Assembly: GCA_037179385.1 (NCBI GenBank)
Contig: CM074193.1
Coordinates: 37,846,846 to 37,910,845, forward strand
Length of the DNA: 64,000 bases
Reading direction: 5' to 3'
From: Holothuria scabra
Lineage: Eukaryota > Echinodermata > Holothuroidea > Aspidochirotida > Holothuriidae
Below, piece by piece: positions 47,901 through 58,509 of the stretch. Position numbers and translations under genes: made by a program. The first letter of the stretch is position 1; each line of letters starts with the position of its first letter. The notes under the pieces are model-generated. The model did not search any database and was not told the origin of the DNA. It saw only the letters and a list, made by a program, of their open reading frames with translations.

Positions 47901-50900
47901 GGCCTAGCCTGTGTACACACTGTCACTACAGTACTGATCAGTTTCTGCTGAAAATCGAAGGGCTGAGATTTTTCCCCACAACTTTAGTGGTCGCGAAGAT
48001 GCTGTTTCTTTATGCGATACTAGGCTTCTAATATCAAAAGGGGCGACTAGACAGTTCCTTAGACTTAACTCAACCTCGATTGGCTCGCACAGTATAACGT
48101 ACGGACTGTATGGGGGCGAGTTGGTCTGGAATCCATTCTCACTGAATAGGCTCGGAGCCTACCATACGTAATGCACAGGGGACGACATGGCAGTACCTTA
48201 GGGCCGGGTGCATTGGGTAATTTCGTTAGTGCACCGTTAGACAATAGAATGTTAGTGCCCCTGAGCTAAGGAACAAAGTTCCTTCGGCAACCTGGATACT
48301 ATACCTCCATTTGATCGGTTGTTGATACTGTCCCCCTGGATGCTTGATTACAGGCACAGGTTTGATTATTCTGGGTCCAGGAAACAAGACCAAACGGCCA
48401 TCTATAGATCAATAATGGCACACCCCCCAGGATGTCTCTCGTCTCCAATCAAGACAAAGCGTACTCTCCTCGACTCGCTTAGAAGTTTCGCTAACAGCAC
48501 TTGCTTCCAGCTCCCTCGATATAGGACACGTGACTACGGCTTCTAGAACTTTCTCTTTCTGTTCTATCCAATAGAAGAGCTTCTCCAGGTGAATAGTCAC
48601 CACAGGTACATGAATAAATATGACACTATAAATAGCCTTGGCAGTCGAGGGTAAATGAATACGTAAAAGACTTTCACTGCATTACAGCCAGTTACCAGAA
48701 ATAAATATTGACCAATCTTCCCTCTGAAAGAAATGTTTCACGTCACAATGACCAACACTCTTCATATTTGATATGTAGATTCGTTCTGTTGAGAGGAAGA
48801 ACTGTTATTTTTGCAAGAGGAAAAACTGTTTTTGATTCCTTGCCGAAGGCAGGCAAGGAATCTATGCGATGGTGATGTCGTGTGTGTGTATGTGTGTGTG
48901 TGTGTGTGTGTGTATGTGTGTGTGTGACGCCTGCTTGTAAACACGATATCTCAAGAACGGTAACCCCCAGGGATCTCAAACTTGGCATGTAGATTGTCCA
49001 CATTGAGTAGATGGTCCCTATTTTTTTTGGTATAGGTCAAATGTCATTTGGGGTCACCAGAGGTCAAAATGTAAATACCTTGGAAATTGCTTGTAAACAC
49101 GATATCTCCAGGAGGAAAAATGTGAGCAATCTCATACTTACCATGCTGATTGTCCATATTGAGTAGATGGTCCCTATTGTTTTTGATGGAGGTCAAAGGT
49201 CATTTGGGGTCACCAGAGGGAAAAAGGTCAAAACCTTGTAAACACTGTATCTCAAGAAGGGTAAATGTGAGGGATCTCATACATAGCAGGTGGATTGCCC
49301 ATATTAAGTAGATGATCACTATTATTTTTGGTGGAGGTCAAAGGTCATTTGGGGTCATCAGAGATGAAAAGCTCAAAAACTTGTAAACACCATATGTCAA
49401 GAAAGGTAACTGCCAGGAATCTCATATTTACTAAGTGGATTGTCCATATTGAGTAGATGACCCCTATTGTTTTTATTGGATGTCAAAGGTCATTTGGGGT
49501 CATCAGAGTTCAAAACATCTAAACCTTGCAAACACTACATCTCAAAAGAGTATATAACTGTTGAAGTTAATATCCATGAGCGGTTAGGGTGAAAGGGTAA
49601 GAATAATTTGGCATGGGTAATGTAATAGGCATAGGGTATATAATTTTTTTGGAACAGTTTATTAACTTCACTATGTAAATTCTTTAGTGAGGTAATTTTG
49701 AAAATGTATTTGTAAAGTACTGAAGCAAACTCATAGGAAGAAGGTCTAAGGTGCACAAAGAGGCACATCACATGGTAGTTACTGTACAGTATGTTGATTC
49801 TGGCATGAAATTGTGCCCTGTTATTACATTAAGTTCCAAGTATTAATTCATGAAAAAGTGGGCAGAGCAAAATATAAAATCTTAAAAGGCAAAATCTGTT
49901 CCTCAGGCTGGCATACATGCTTCAATGCTCATGGGTATGCTGATTTTGCAGCCACAAGTAAATAGATTTTCATGAAACTGATGTGGAACATGTGAGTTTA
50001 AACAGTCTGTATAAGGGTCATTTAGGGACATAGTCTGAAAATATTAGAAGATGCTTCTGTGCACACTAAATAGATGACTGATGTGGAACTTCATAAGTAT
50101 AAACTTTGAACAGAGAGTACTCTGTGTGATGCATAAGAATCTCTTTTATAACATACCTACATTGCTATTTCAATAACCTTAAAGAAAACCTGAAGAAAAC
50201 ATTAAATTTAGTGGCAAAAAGTGCTAATATTTGACAAACCTTGTGCCTACTGTCCTCATGAGGACATGTGCATGCAAGCATGCATTAATTGGAAGTGGGA
50301 ATTGATTAATTAGATATACCACAGTAAATTAGTTTTACAAAAGAGAACCTAATTTACACTGATCATTTGGTATCAAATACCCTTCAGCGCACATGAACTG
50401 TCATTGCCTAATAGAGTGAATCAAATTGTGACTGACACATTCTTTGCCATTTGGTCACAGTTATCTGGCCCAATTTTTCACAGTTGACTGCCAGTTATCC
50501 CCACAGTATCCTGAAGGATTACCTCATACAAACATACAGCTCAATTGACTTAAGCTTTTTACTGTACAGTATAAGTGGTGTTAATTGACTCTTATAAACC
50601 CTCTGAAGAAAGCTTATTTTTATCTCAGTACATAACCATGACAGCCCATTGTTTGTATATACTCCTATTTCCTGCCATTCCCTGCAGGCATTCAGTACTC
50701 TATTTGTGGTCAAAATGTCAGACCTCCATGAAAGTCACACCTCTGCTAAATCAAGCATAAAATAACTGTCCACATTATCTTGTCTCATCTGACCACAAAT
50801 AAAAGTTGTTTGCCTAGCCATTGTCTGGAGATGGAGAAGTTCACATACACTGATCAAGTTTCTAAACTGAAAGTCATCTTAGAAATACTGTAGATTGACA

Positions 50901-53900
50901 CCCTTCAGAAATTAGTGTCCTTTACATAGATGCTGGTGGAATTGAACAAATAGTGTGTTTGTATAAGGAATTTTGTTGAACACAACTTTAAACATTGCAG
51001 AGCTGCCAAGTCTTCCTGATTCTGCAGAAGACTTCCTAAAAATTTCACCCCCAAACATGCAAAATATAAAATCTTCCTGATTGAGAACAGAATTTCTCCC
51101 ATTGAAATACACACAAATCCCTGAAATCTTCCTGATTTTGAGGTAAATCCTCCTGATTTCAAGACCTCAATGTTGTCAGCTCTGACATTGGTGTCTGTCT
51201 AGATTGGTGTTTCTGCTTTACAGTTTCAATATGCTCTACAGTGATTATTTGTCACTTAGTTTCATTCTAGAATTTGTTTTAAATTTTTGATAGCATAAAA
51301 TGTATCAGCATACTACTTGCCTCATCTCTGCTTATATCTGGATAACCGCACCAAAAAAGTAACCCCTGTGTGAAGGATTATATAGTTATGTCAAATATCA
51401 TCATCGAGTGGGAATTCTTGTCTCACATTTCATTTTTATCCATGTCACTACCCCCCCCCCCCCAAAAAAAAAAAGTGTACCATAAAGCTTAATGCATAGA
51501 ACCATTGCTTAGAGATTACCCTTTATGACACTTTTCAAAAGTATTAAGATTTTATTTTGCATTGCTGCTGTCTTTTAAAAGTAGTTCAGGTAATAAGAGC
51601 AAGCATAATGTTGTATACTGTGTATCAAACAAGGAAAACTTGTACTGTATGTTATGCTGTACCTACAGTATAAGTAGACAAAAGGCGAATTAAAAGTTGT
51701 TAAATTATGGATTAATAGGGATATCTGCTTTTGTTAATTTGCAAAGGATACCATAGACAATGGGTGGGGCATTTCCCCCATAAAGCAAAAATTGCCATCA
51801 GTAATAGCCAAGGTTACACATCTCTGTTCAGATGTCTCTTTAGGCTTGGTCTCACATACCCCGCAACACCCAGTGTTAACTTGTGTTTACAATCAGACAA
51901 AACCACAGGCTAACCCCTTGTTTTCCAGTCTGTGTTCTCATGTACCCAGTGTTTCGTTGATTGGATAGTGTTACCATAGTAACGAGGCCAAATACTTCAC
52001 ACACCGATTACAGCAAAATGTAAGAAAATACCTGTCATCAGTGCGATAAATACCTGAGACCTTGCTGGATTAAAACAAACACGATGTTTAAAACTGCTTA
52101 ACCCTGCGATTTGAGGTGGATCGAAATTTAAACACCGACCCCGCGTTAACCTGCGTTCCCGCGTTACTCGAGCGTGAGGTAATACAGTGTTACCTTGAGC
52201 GCGGGGTATGTGAGAACACAGTATTTGATCCAATGCTTGTAGGAGAGTGTGTCGATGAGGGCTTGTTTAAACACTAACCTCAATGCAGACTTTTCGAAAC
52301 ATAGAGGCATCGGAACATAGAGACTTCAGAATGGAGAGCTGTCCTCATTGACCACACTTTTGATAAAAGTGGTTTCAAAATACCGCTTTATCAAGTAATG
52401 AGACAGTTTTCTGGAATATTAAAGCTGTGTGAGAAATTCCTCTTGTGTGTGGAGATCAAAGGTTTGAGGTGACAATTAGATCAAACTTTGTAGACATAAT
52501 ATTTTTAGGGGGATAACTGTGAGGGATCTCATACCATGGTGGTAGTACTTCCATAATCATTCTGTACTAAGCTTAATTTTGAATTACTCATGTTGATGGA
52601 CGTGTTGGTAAGGTGATCACTATTGTTTTTGAGGGGTCGAAAGGTCATTTTGGGTCACATGAGGTCAAAAAGTTTTGACCTTACTAGTATTATATCTCAA
52701 TTAAGTAGGATAATTGTATGGGATCTCATGCATGTCATGTTTGTTTCCATGTTTGCTATGATATATCATACGGCAAGGAATCACTAAGCCTGTTGGCTTT
52801 CTAGTTTTTTTTTGCAGAAGTCAAAGGTCATTTTAGCTCACCAGAGGTAAAAGTCCAGAAAACGTTGTAAATTTTGTGATATTGCCTGGTAGGGTTGACA
52901 GAAAATCTTCATGTTTTGTTTGTATCAAATTTCAAAATGTTGTTGATTGTCCAAAATGCCAACAAATTGGCTAAAAATTTTGCGCAGTGTGCATTAAATT
53001 TCATACTAACCTAGGGAAAGGAAAAATTCTGAAAATTTTTCAAATTTTGAAATGGAATGGCCCTTCTGTCACCACAATGTCTCTACAATGGACAAAATCC
53101 AAATAAAATCTACTCTTCTTTGCAGGTTTGTCCATTACTGTTAAGGGTATTTTGTAATAACAACCGTCACCACAGGCCAGAAGAGTTCAACAGAGGGACA
53201 ACACCACCAAATGAGTTGCAAATTTACACATGGTAATGTCATAGTTTCACTCTTAATTAAATAAGATTGGCAAACTTGTGTGGTATTTATTCTAGTGTTC
53301 CTATTAGAGGACCAAACCTCTCACCCCAGTCTACAACTCTGGTACCTGGATACCAAAATTCTCAATTGGCTCAGCTCTTTCATTGACAGCTTATTCAAAC
53401 AATGCAGAGTACCAAACCTCATATTACACAGCATGAACAGAACTGAAAGTTTTTTTGATTATATAAATTGAGTTTTTCTATACTCACCTTGAAGCAATAA
53501 ACTGAGATTGTGTCTGTGTGAGGATGAATTTCAGACAATTGTGGTAGGGGCTTAGGTAAGAATATTAGGAGAATTGGTGCTGTTTGGGGTGAGAGAACAG
53601 TACCTTTAAAGGTGCAGTCAGAGTAACTTGCTCTACAAGTTTTCCACAACTTCAATTATGCTACACAATCATACATTGAGTTACAGTAACAAGATTGGTC
53701 ACGATGTGGATGAGGCTTTCTAGTCTTCCATATGTGTGGAATTTTGTTCCCCAAACAAAATTCTTATTCAACAGTAATTAACACAGAGTGAATGTTTCTT
53801 TTCACTTGGAAGACCTCTTCAATTGCTGTTGATTCTGGTAGATAATCCATTAACCCTTTACCGTTGTGCTCCGATCGGGGCATATTTGGGCGCCTCGGGA

Positions 53901-56883
53901 ATGGGCGGAAAAGGGGACGTAGCCCGCCCTGCATCGGCTTCCGTAGGCCATTGACCCCGTGACCTTAAACTAGTGTCTCTCTCATTGTTGTGGCCGAATT
54001 TTGGGGTAGCTACTGGCAGTTTCAAGCTCCGCGTGACACAATAAAGATGGGTGACAGCGGAGCTCCCCGCATGGGTCCAAAAGGACCCAAACAATGGTAA
54101 AGGGTTAAAATAAGCCTGTGGAGTGTGTTTACTGCAAAGCTGATGCCACTGTCTCTGCGTGTGTGCACGCAACCCTTTAGCCGAGTGGTGCAGATATTTT
54201 AGACTAACCCTTTACCGTTGTGTTCCGATCGAGGCATACTTGCACGCCTCGGGAGTGGGCGGAAAAGTGGACATAGCCTGCCCCGCATTGGCTTCCGTAG
54301 GCCATTGACCCCGTGACCTTAAACTATTGTCTCTGTCGTTGTTGTGGCCGAATTTTCGGGTAGCTACAGTACTCGCAGTTTCGAGCTCTTCGTGACACAG
54401 TAAAGATGGTTGACAGCCGAGCTCCCCGCATGGGTCCAGAAGGACCCAAACAACGGTAAAGGGTTAACATGGGAGCATGAATATTGTCTACAGTACAAAT
54501 GAATATGGATGCTTTTTAGAAATTTCTCTATGGCTTTAAAGTTGATATAGTCATTCCAGTTTGAAGTAGTGAAGTAGTATGTCCTGTAGGCCTATTATGA
54601 TTGGACCCTGAGAGACATGTAACAACATTTTTTTCTCCTCAAATGTGAAATTTACCAAAAATAACTACTTCTTAGTTTACCTTAAATTCGCAATATTAAG
54701 GTCCCTAAGTATAATGAAAGATACTTTGAAGAGATTTAGGAGGTAAATTGTGAGATTTAGCTGTTGGTTCAAAATAAATTTGGGACAACTGCTCTTGACC
54801 TTTGAAGTCAAGAAATTGGAAGTTCCAATTGTAATGGATTTTAAATTGTACCTTAAGTCAAAAAATTCAAAAATATATATTAAAGACCATGAAAAATACA
54901 TTTTAACAGTCCAACTCCCATCTTTGTAGAACATTCCTGAGTTGAAGTATTAAATGTTAAAGTATATTCACTCAAATTAAAATGGTACATTGCACAATAA
55001 TTTGTGATGTCATTCTTCTACTACTTAAATTACAATCTTTGTATTTCTTTGTTTTTCTGAACGTTACTGCACCTTGAACTGAGGTGTGGGAGCACTCTAA
55101 AGCCGTGTTCCCATTTGATTCAGGGAGGTGGATCAACATCAGTTACCTTGATCGAGATCCGCGTTCCCATTTGAGTGAGCGCGGTAGATCAAACGTGCTT
55201 TATGGACACATTGCGCAAGCGCGAAAAGGTCACCAATGCTTACAAGTCGGCCTGCCATGCATTTCGTATCGATGTATCACAAAAACATATATATGAGTGT
55301 AACCGGAGATCCAGGGTCACTTGATCTACCGATGTGTTCCCATTACAAACTTTGATCCAGTGCGGTGGATCTGATCTACCCCGAACGGTTGATCAAAATC
55401 GGTGGATCTTGATCTTGAGTGAGTGTTGTTGATCTGCGTTCCCATTAGTGTTTGATCCACCTCGGTAGATCAAGATCCACCTCCCTGGATCAAATGGGAA
55501 CACGGCTTTACTCTTATGAGATGATGTAATTAATTAAACCCTCCTTGTGCAACATGCTGTGCAAGCAAACAGGAAGTGTTCAAGGTCATAAAAACATTTT
55601 TTATTTTAAAGGAAAACACCAAACAAAGCATGTTATGTGAGTTGTACACCAAGAAAGTCACAAATTATTGTGCAGTAGACCAATTTGTTTTAAGTGAATA
55701 AACTTCAACATTTTATATCTCAGCTCAGGAATGTCATATGAAGATGGTAGTTGGACTGTTTTCCATTCTCTTAAATATATATTTTTGAATTTTTTGACTT
55801 GAGGTACACTTAAAAGTTCAGAAATGGAACAGTTCATCTTAATGGGGGAATTGGCAGTCACTCTAACTTGAAGAAAGGTAGTAGACTGTTGTGTTTTCTG
55901 ATTGGTTCTTGAGGGTCATGTGACAGTATTTTTTGTCATAAAAGGTGGAATTTTTGAGGAAGTACTGCTTGGTTTACCTTGAATATGCAATAGCAGCAGT
56001 ACTGAAGTCTAGAAATATTATAAAAGATCATACTTTAAAGAGAAATACAAAGACAATTATGAGATATAGCTGTTACTTCAAAATAATTCAGGTGTCTGTT
56101 CTTGCTCTTTGTAACTGAAAAGTTGGGAAGTACAGTATACTACAGTACAAACAAATAGCCCACATCACAGGTTACAGAATTTATGGTGCTTGAGTGACAA
56201 CAGGACTTATTGAGTACAGTAGGTCTGTAGTTGTGATGTTCAAACTTCATCCTTTTGTAGCCACCCAAAGGGTTGGGATAAACAAATCATGATTCCAATG
56301 AGATTTACATTTCATTATCTGCTCCTCCCACTCTTTCTTTACTGTAAATACTTTGTGGGATAATTGGCAGTCCATGAATTATTCTCCTCAGCAGTGGCCT
56401 TAGTAACTGGAGGTTGGTGTCTCATATGGGACTGTCAGTAATTTAATAACAGATAATGAGGGGGCTTGCAGTGTTGGTAATATTTAGGCTCGAGATTATC
56501 ATCCAAAAAGTTTTAGTGTGCTGAAAAGCTGAAAAGTTTTCTTGTTGTATTTTGACCTTTTGTTCAATCCATCTCCTTTAACCAGGCTTGATGCTACCTT
56601 GAAGGAATTGTCCAGTTTAGTGAAAGAGGTCAATCCAGAAGCAAGAAGGAGAGGGACGTACTTTGATTTTGCGAGTGTTTTTCCTTCCCCAAGAGGACCT
56701 GGCTACCGTCTGAAGGAAATTGGCATGACATGCTCAGGGCGTAAAGGTCCAGATGATAATGTTACTTTAGCATCAAAGGCCTTTCAAATTGGAGATTATT
56801 TAGATATTGCCATCACACTCCCACCGAGAGGAAGCGACAATCTGGGCATGGGAGGTGGGAGAAGAAGTAATTGGGGGCAGTGA
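44915..56883 (+). CDS. SAP18: Sin3A-associated protein 18, joined exons 44915-44986, 53126-53232, 56586-56883
   Basis: SAP18 is a small nuclear protein with a ubiquitin-like fold. It is a subunit of the Sin3-HDAC corepressor and of the ASAP/PSAP splicing complexes with RNPS1 and acinus or pinin. The three exons join in phase (0, then 2) to 158 residues, against about 153 in human. Visible landmarks are PIDREKVCPLLLRVF across the first junction, NNNRHHRPEEF, ELQIYTWLDATLKEL across the second junction, SLVKEVNPEARRRGT, the GYRLKEIG and SGRKGPDD stretches, and QIGDYLDIAI. A Gly/Arg-rich tail follows (GGGRRSNWGQ), which differs from the human C-terminus. Introns are 8.1 and 3.4 kb with GT-AG ends. 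There is no frameshift; the gene looks functional. Confidence 0.96.
45914..47232 (-). pseudogene. Decayed coding remnant, probably transposon-derived, in SAP18 intron 1
   Basis: Four consecutive minus-strand open stretches (47232-47002, 46971-46663, 46623-46336, 46225-45914) in differing frames look like one broken protein. Notable pieces are RTLAVSRYHQLRAIFPNEDR, VRVLLERLSNEKTMLLLITD followed by GGPD, HLDKYWNGVHFDGHE and ESLGGIPNPNDVDGRR. The TDGGPD motif is, from memory, common in uncharacterised multicopy proteins of marine invertebrates that look transposon-borne; I cannot name the family. Stops and frameshifts separate the pieces, so it is not functional. A processed pseudogene is the alternative. 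Confidence 0.45.
47233..48832. other. SAP18 intron 1, featureless part
   Basis: No exon, RNA gene or bounded element recognised. Confidence 0.35.
48833..50520 (-). mobile_element. Tandem-repeat element with terminal hairpin, copy B
   Basis: Mirror image of 10300-11577. On the plus strand it runs hairpin (GATTCCTTGCCGAAGGCAGG then CAAGGAATC), (GT)n at 48882-48925, four tandem units of about 145 bp with GGTCAAAGGTCATTTGGGGT, then the unique block that matches 10300-11050 (for example CTCATGAGGACA, GGTATCAAATACCCTTCAG). It has one more tandem unit than copy A, so the array changes length. Located in SAP18 intron 1. Confidence 0.7.
49190..49347 (+). promoter_or_regulatory. Two perfect DR1 nuclear-receptor motifs in the element
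   Basis: AGGTCAAAGGTCA at 49190-49202 and 49335-49347. This is the consensus DR1 site bound by HNF4, RXR heterodimers and COUP-TF. Two perfect inverse copies lie in element A at 11226-11238 and 11382-11394; neighbouring units carry one-base variants. Binding in this animal is unproven. Confidence 0.55.
50998..51184. mobile_element. CAGAGCTGCCAA MITE, copy 2, 6-bp duplication ACATTG
   Basis: 187 bp, ends CAGAGCTGCCAAG and TTGTCAGCTCTG, flanked by ACATTG at 50992-50997 and 51185-51190. It is about 50 bp longer than copy 1 because of extra CTTCCTGATTT-type repeats. Confidence 0.9.
51842..52223. mobile_element. TIR element with TCTCACATACCCCGC ends
   Basis: Left end GGTCTCACATACCCCGC, right end GCGGGGTATGTGAGAACACA. 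The exact termini and target duplication are uncertain. Located in SAP18 intron 1. Confidence 0.7.
52430..52805 (-). repeat. Truncated relative of the tandem-repeat element
   Basis: Contains units with GGATCTCATACCATG, GGTCACATGAGGTCAAAA and GGCAAGGAATCACTAAG, matching the tandem units and hairpin side of 48833-50520 but strongly diverged. Confidence 0.5.
53126..53232 (+). CDS. SAP18: SAP18 coding exon 2
   Basis: 107 nt between acceptor TTCTTTGCAG and donor GTAATG, phase 0 in and phase 2 out. It encodes VCPLLLRVFCNNN, RHHRPEEFNRG and NELQIYT; the final TG completes a Trp codon with exon 3. A MITE was inserted only about 75 bp downstream of its donor. Confidence 0.95.
53308..53605 (-). mobile_element. 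TTAA-MITE family, copy 5 (full length)
   Basis: 298 bp, left end AGGACCAAACCTCTCACCCC after TTAG (altered TTAA), right end followed by TTAA at 53606-53609. Starts about 75 bp into SAP18 intron 2. Confidence 0.88.
53854..54104. mobile_element. piggyBac-like MITE, copy 1
   Basis: TTAA, then CCCTTTACCGTTGTGCTCCG; right end AACAATGGTAAAGGG, then TTAA (53850-53853, 54105-54108). The CCC start and TTAA target are typical of piggyBac-type elements. Clearly GC-richer than the intron around it. Confidence 0.85.
54208..54463. mobile_element. piggyBac-like MITE, copy 2
   Basis: Same orientation and family as the copy 100 bp upstream: starts CCCTTTACCGTTGTGTTCCG, ends CAACGGTAAAGGG, TTAA at 54464-54467, CTAA (one change) on the left. 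The two copies are alike over their whole length. Confidence 0.85.
54575..54830. repeat. Dispersed repeat family, copy 2
   Basis: Matches 39505-39740 (CAAATGTGAAATTTACC, AATGAAAGATACTTTGAAGA, TTCAAAATAAATTTGGG). Confidence 0.6.
55098..55510. mobile_element. TIR element TAAAGCCGTGTTCCCATTTG in SAP18 intron 2
   Basis: Ends TAAAGCCGTGTTCCCATTTG and CAAATGGGAACACGGCTTTA are exact complements and the similarity continues inward (GGGAGGTGGATC / GATCCACCTCCC). CTC stands on both sides (55095-55097, 55511-55513), a possible 3-bp duplication as in PIF/Harbinger or CACTA. GATC-containing motifs are repeated throughout. Confidence 0.85.
55600..56130. repeat. Dispersed repeats shared with 3716-3900 and 39505-39740
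   Basis: The first part (AAGAAAGTCACAAATTATTG) matches 3716-3900. The second (55870-56130; GTAGTAGACTGTTGTG, ACTGCTTGGTTTACCTTGAA) matches the 39505 family, so the two may be parts of one longer element. Confidence 0.55.
56586..56883 (+). CDS. SAP18: SAP18 coding exon 3 and stop
   Basis: Begins after CTTTAACCAG with a G completing Trp, then LDATLKELSSLVKE. It ends with a Gly-rich segment and NWGQ, then TGA. The conserved RKGPDDNVTL and FQIGDYLDIAIT blocks are intact. Confidence 0.95.
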
Positions 56884-57921
56884 TACTGTAAAGCCAGGAT
56901 GTTTGTTACCTCAGGATTGGGAGTATCACAATATTATTGGTGTCCTTCAAGTGGTCATATATCATGCCATTGAAAAACACATTGGAAATGAACACATTGG
57001 AAATGCCAGGTGAAAGTTTGTGATGAATGTGAGTCATGCACATGTTAGCCAGCTTCAGTGGTAGCTAGCTTCAGTGTTGGAGAGGATAAAATGAAAGTCC
57101 TTACTTTTTGGTGATACAGCTTAAGTTCATCTTCCTTTGTCAACATCAAGAGAAAAAAAATTGGGGAAATTGACTGTTTTCATATTCCTTTCTTGTTTTA
57201 GTTTGATCCTTCTTGACCAATTTCTAAGTAATCTGTTTTATATTGACAAGTACATTTTCAAGGGATTTTAGTTACCGATATGTGTCCATTCAATTCGTTG
57301 TCATGTAAATAATATCATTGAAACGTTAATGTGTAGCCAAACTCCCGAAAGTCTCTTTGAAGTTTTGTTTTTTATTTGTGGAATAATATCATGGAAGAAA
57401 ATAAGCTGATCGTAATTTCGTAATTTATTTTCTTTGTTTTACTCTTAATCGAACAGCTTTCTGACCAATGACTTCTAATTTAATCACACAACTATAATCC
57501 TGATCTTGCTAAATGGTAAACTGACAATCTAAACTGGAATATGACTTTACATCCCATACAATTACAGTGATACCAAGACAAAAAAATATTAGTATTCAAG
57601 GGTAAAATAAGTACTTTATCTGGATGACAAATCCATTGTTACATGGTCAAGTTAACAGCCAGTATTGAATTGGATACCCTGATGCACTATTTGATTTCAA
57701 ATAAGCAAGTTCCAAAATTTGATTTGGTGGCAATGCACTTGTGCACACCCTCTGATTGTTGGGTTATAAACAAAACACTCTAGCTCTGCTACACATTCCA
57801 AAACTTTTACTTGGAAAATTTTATGGCATCATTCTTTCTGAATCCATTCATAGTGTAAGGTAAGATCTTAAGTTTGGTTTTGCTCAGTGGACTTGATCTA
57901 AGTTGCTTTATTTGCATTTCA
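56884..57921. other. SAP18 3' UTR and downstream flank
   Basis: No canonical AATAAA in the first several hundred bases that I could find. No other feature. Confidence 0.35.
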
Positions 57922-57929
57922 GTCGGCTG

Positions 57930-58501
57930 CAGGCTTGGGGCGATTACATCTCAATGTAATCGATTACAATTGGGATTACTTCATATTTTACGATTGCGAT
58001 TATGATTACGATTACAGCTAAAATTGAAAGTTATTGATTACGATTGGGATTACATTGCAATGTAATCATAATTACAATTGTGATTACAATTTCTTTCCAC
58101 ATAAACAATGTCAAAGGCAAAACAATCCAGTGCCCACAACTGGAAAAAAGGACATGCAAATTGCTCTAGATAAGCCCAGACAGAACCAAGTCCGCCCAAA
58201 TTAGAGATTATTGAACCCATGCACTTCTCACTCATTTTAAGCTGGAACATCCAAGAAAGATTGACAATTAAATTTTGTCATTCCAACAGAAGAATCAAGC
58301 ACTGAAAAGATTGTTTAGTAACTTTACTTCTTTGTTCAATTCAGCTTCAATGTAATCAGAAATGAAACTATGATTGCGATTACTTTGCCATTGTAATCGA
58401 TTACGATTGCAATTGCGATTTTCTCAAAAGTAATCGATTGCGATTACACCTACTTCAAAATGTGTAATCGATTGCAATCGATTACGATTACCCCAAGCCT
58501 G
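57930..58501. mobile_element. hAT-like element with CAGGCTTGGGG ends, 8-bp duplication GTCGGCTG
   Basis: 572 bp. Left end CAGGCTTGGGGCGATTAC, right end GATTACCCCAAGCCTG, perfect duplication GTCGGCTG at 57922-57929 and 58502-58509. Both ends are built from many GATTACGATTG / CAATCGATTAC motifs, a likely transposase-binding array. No transposase frame. Confidence 0.92.
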
Positions 58502-58509
58502 GTCGGCTG

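Noticed and set aside
48743..49003. His/Thr-repeat frames
   Set aside because: Translation of the (GT)n microsatellite of the tandem-repeat element.
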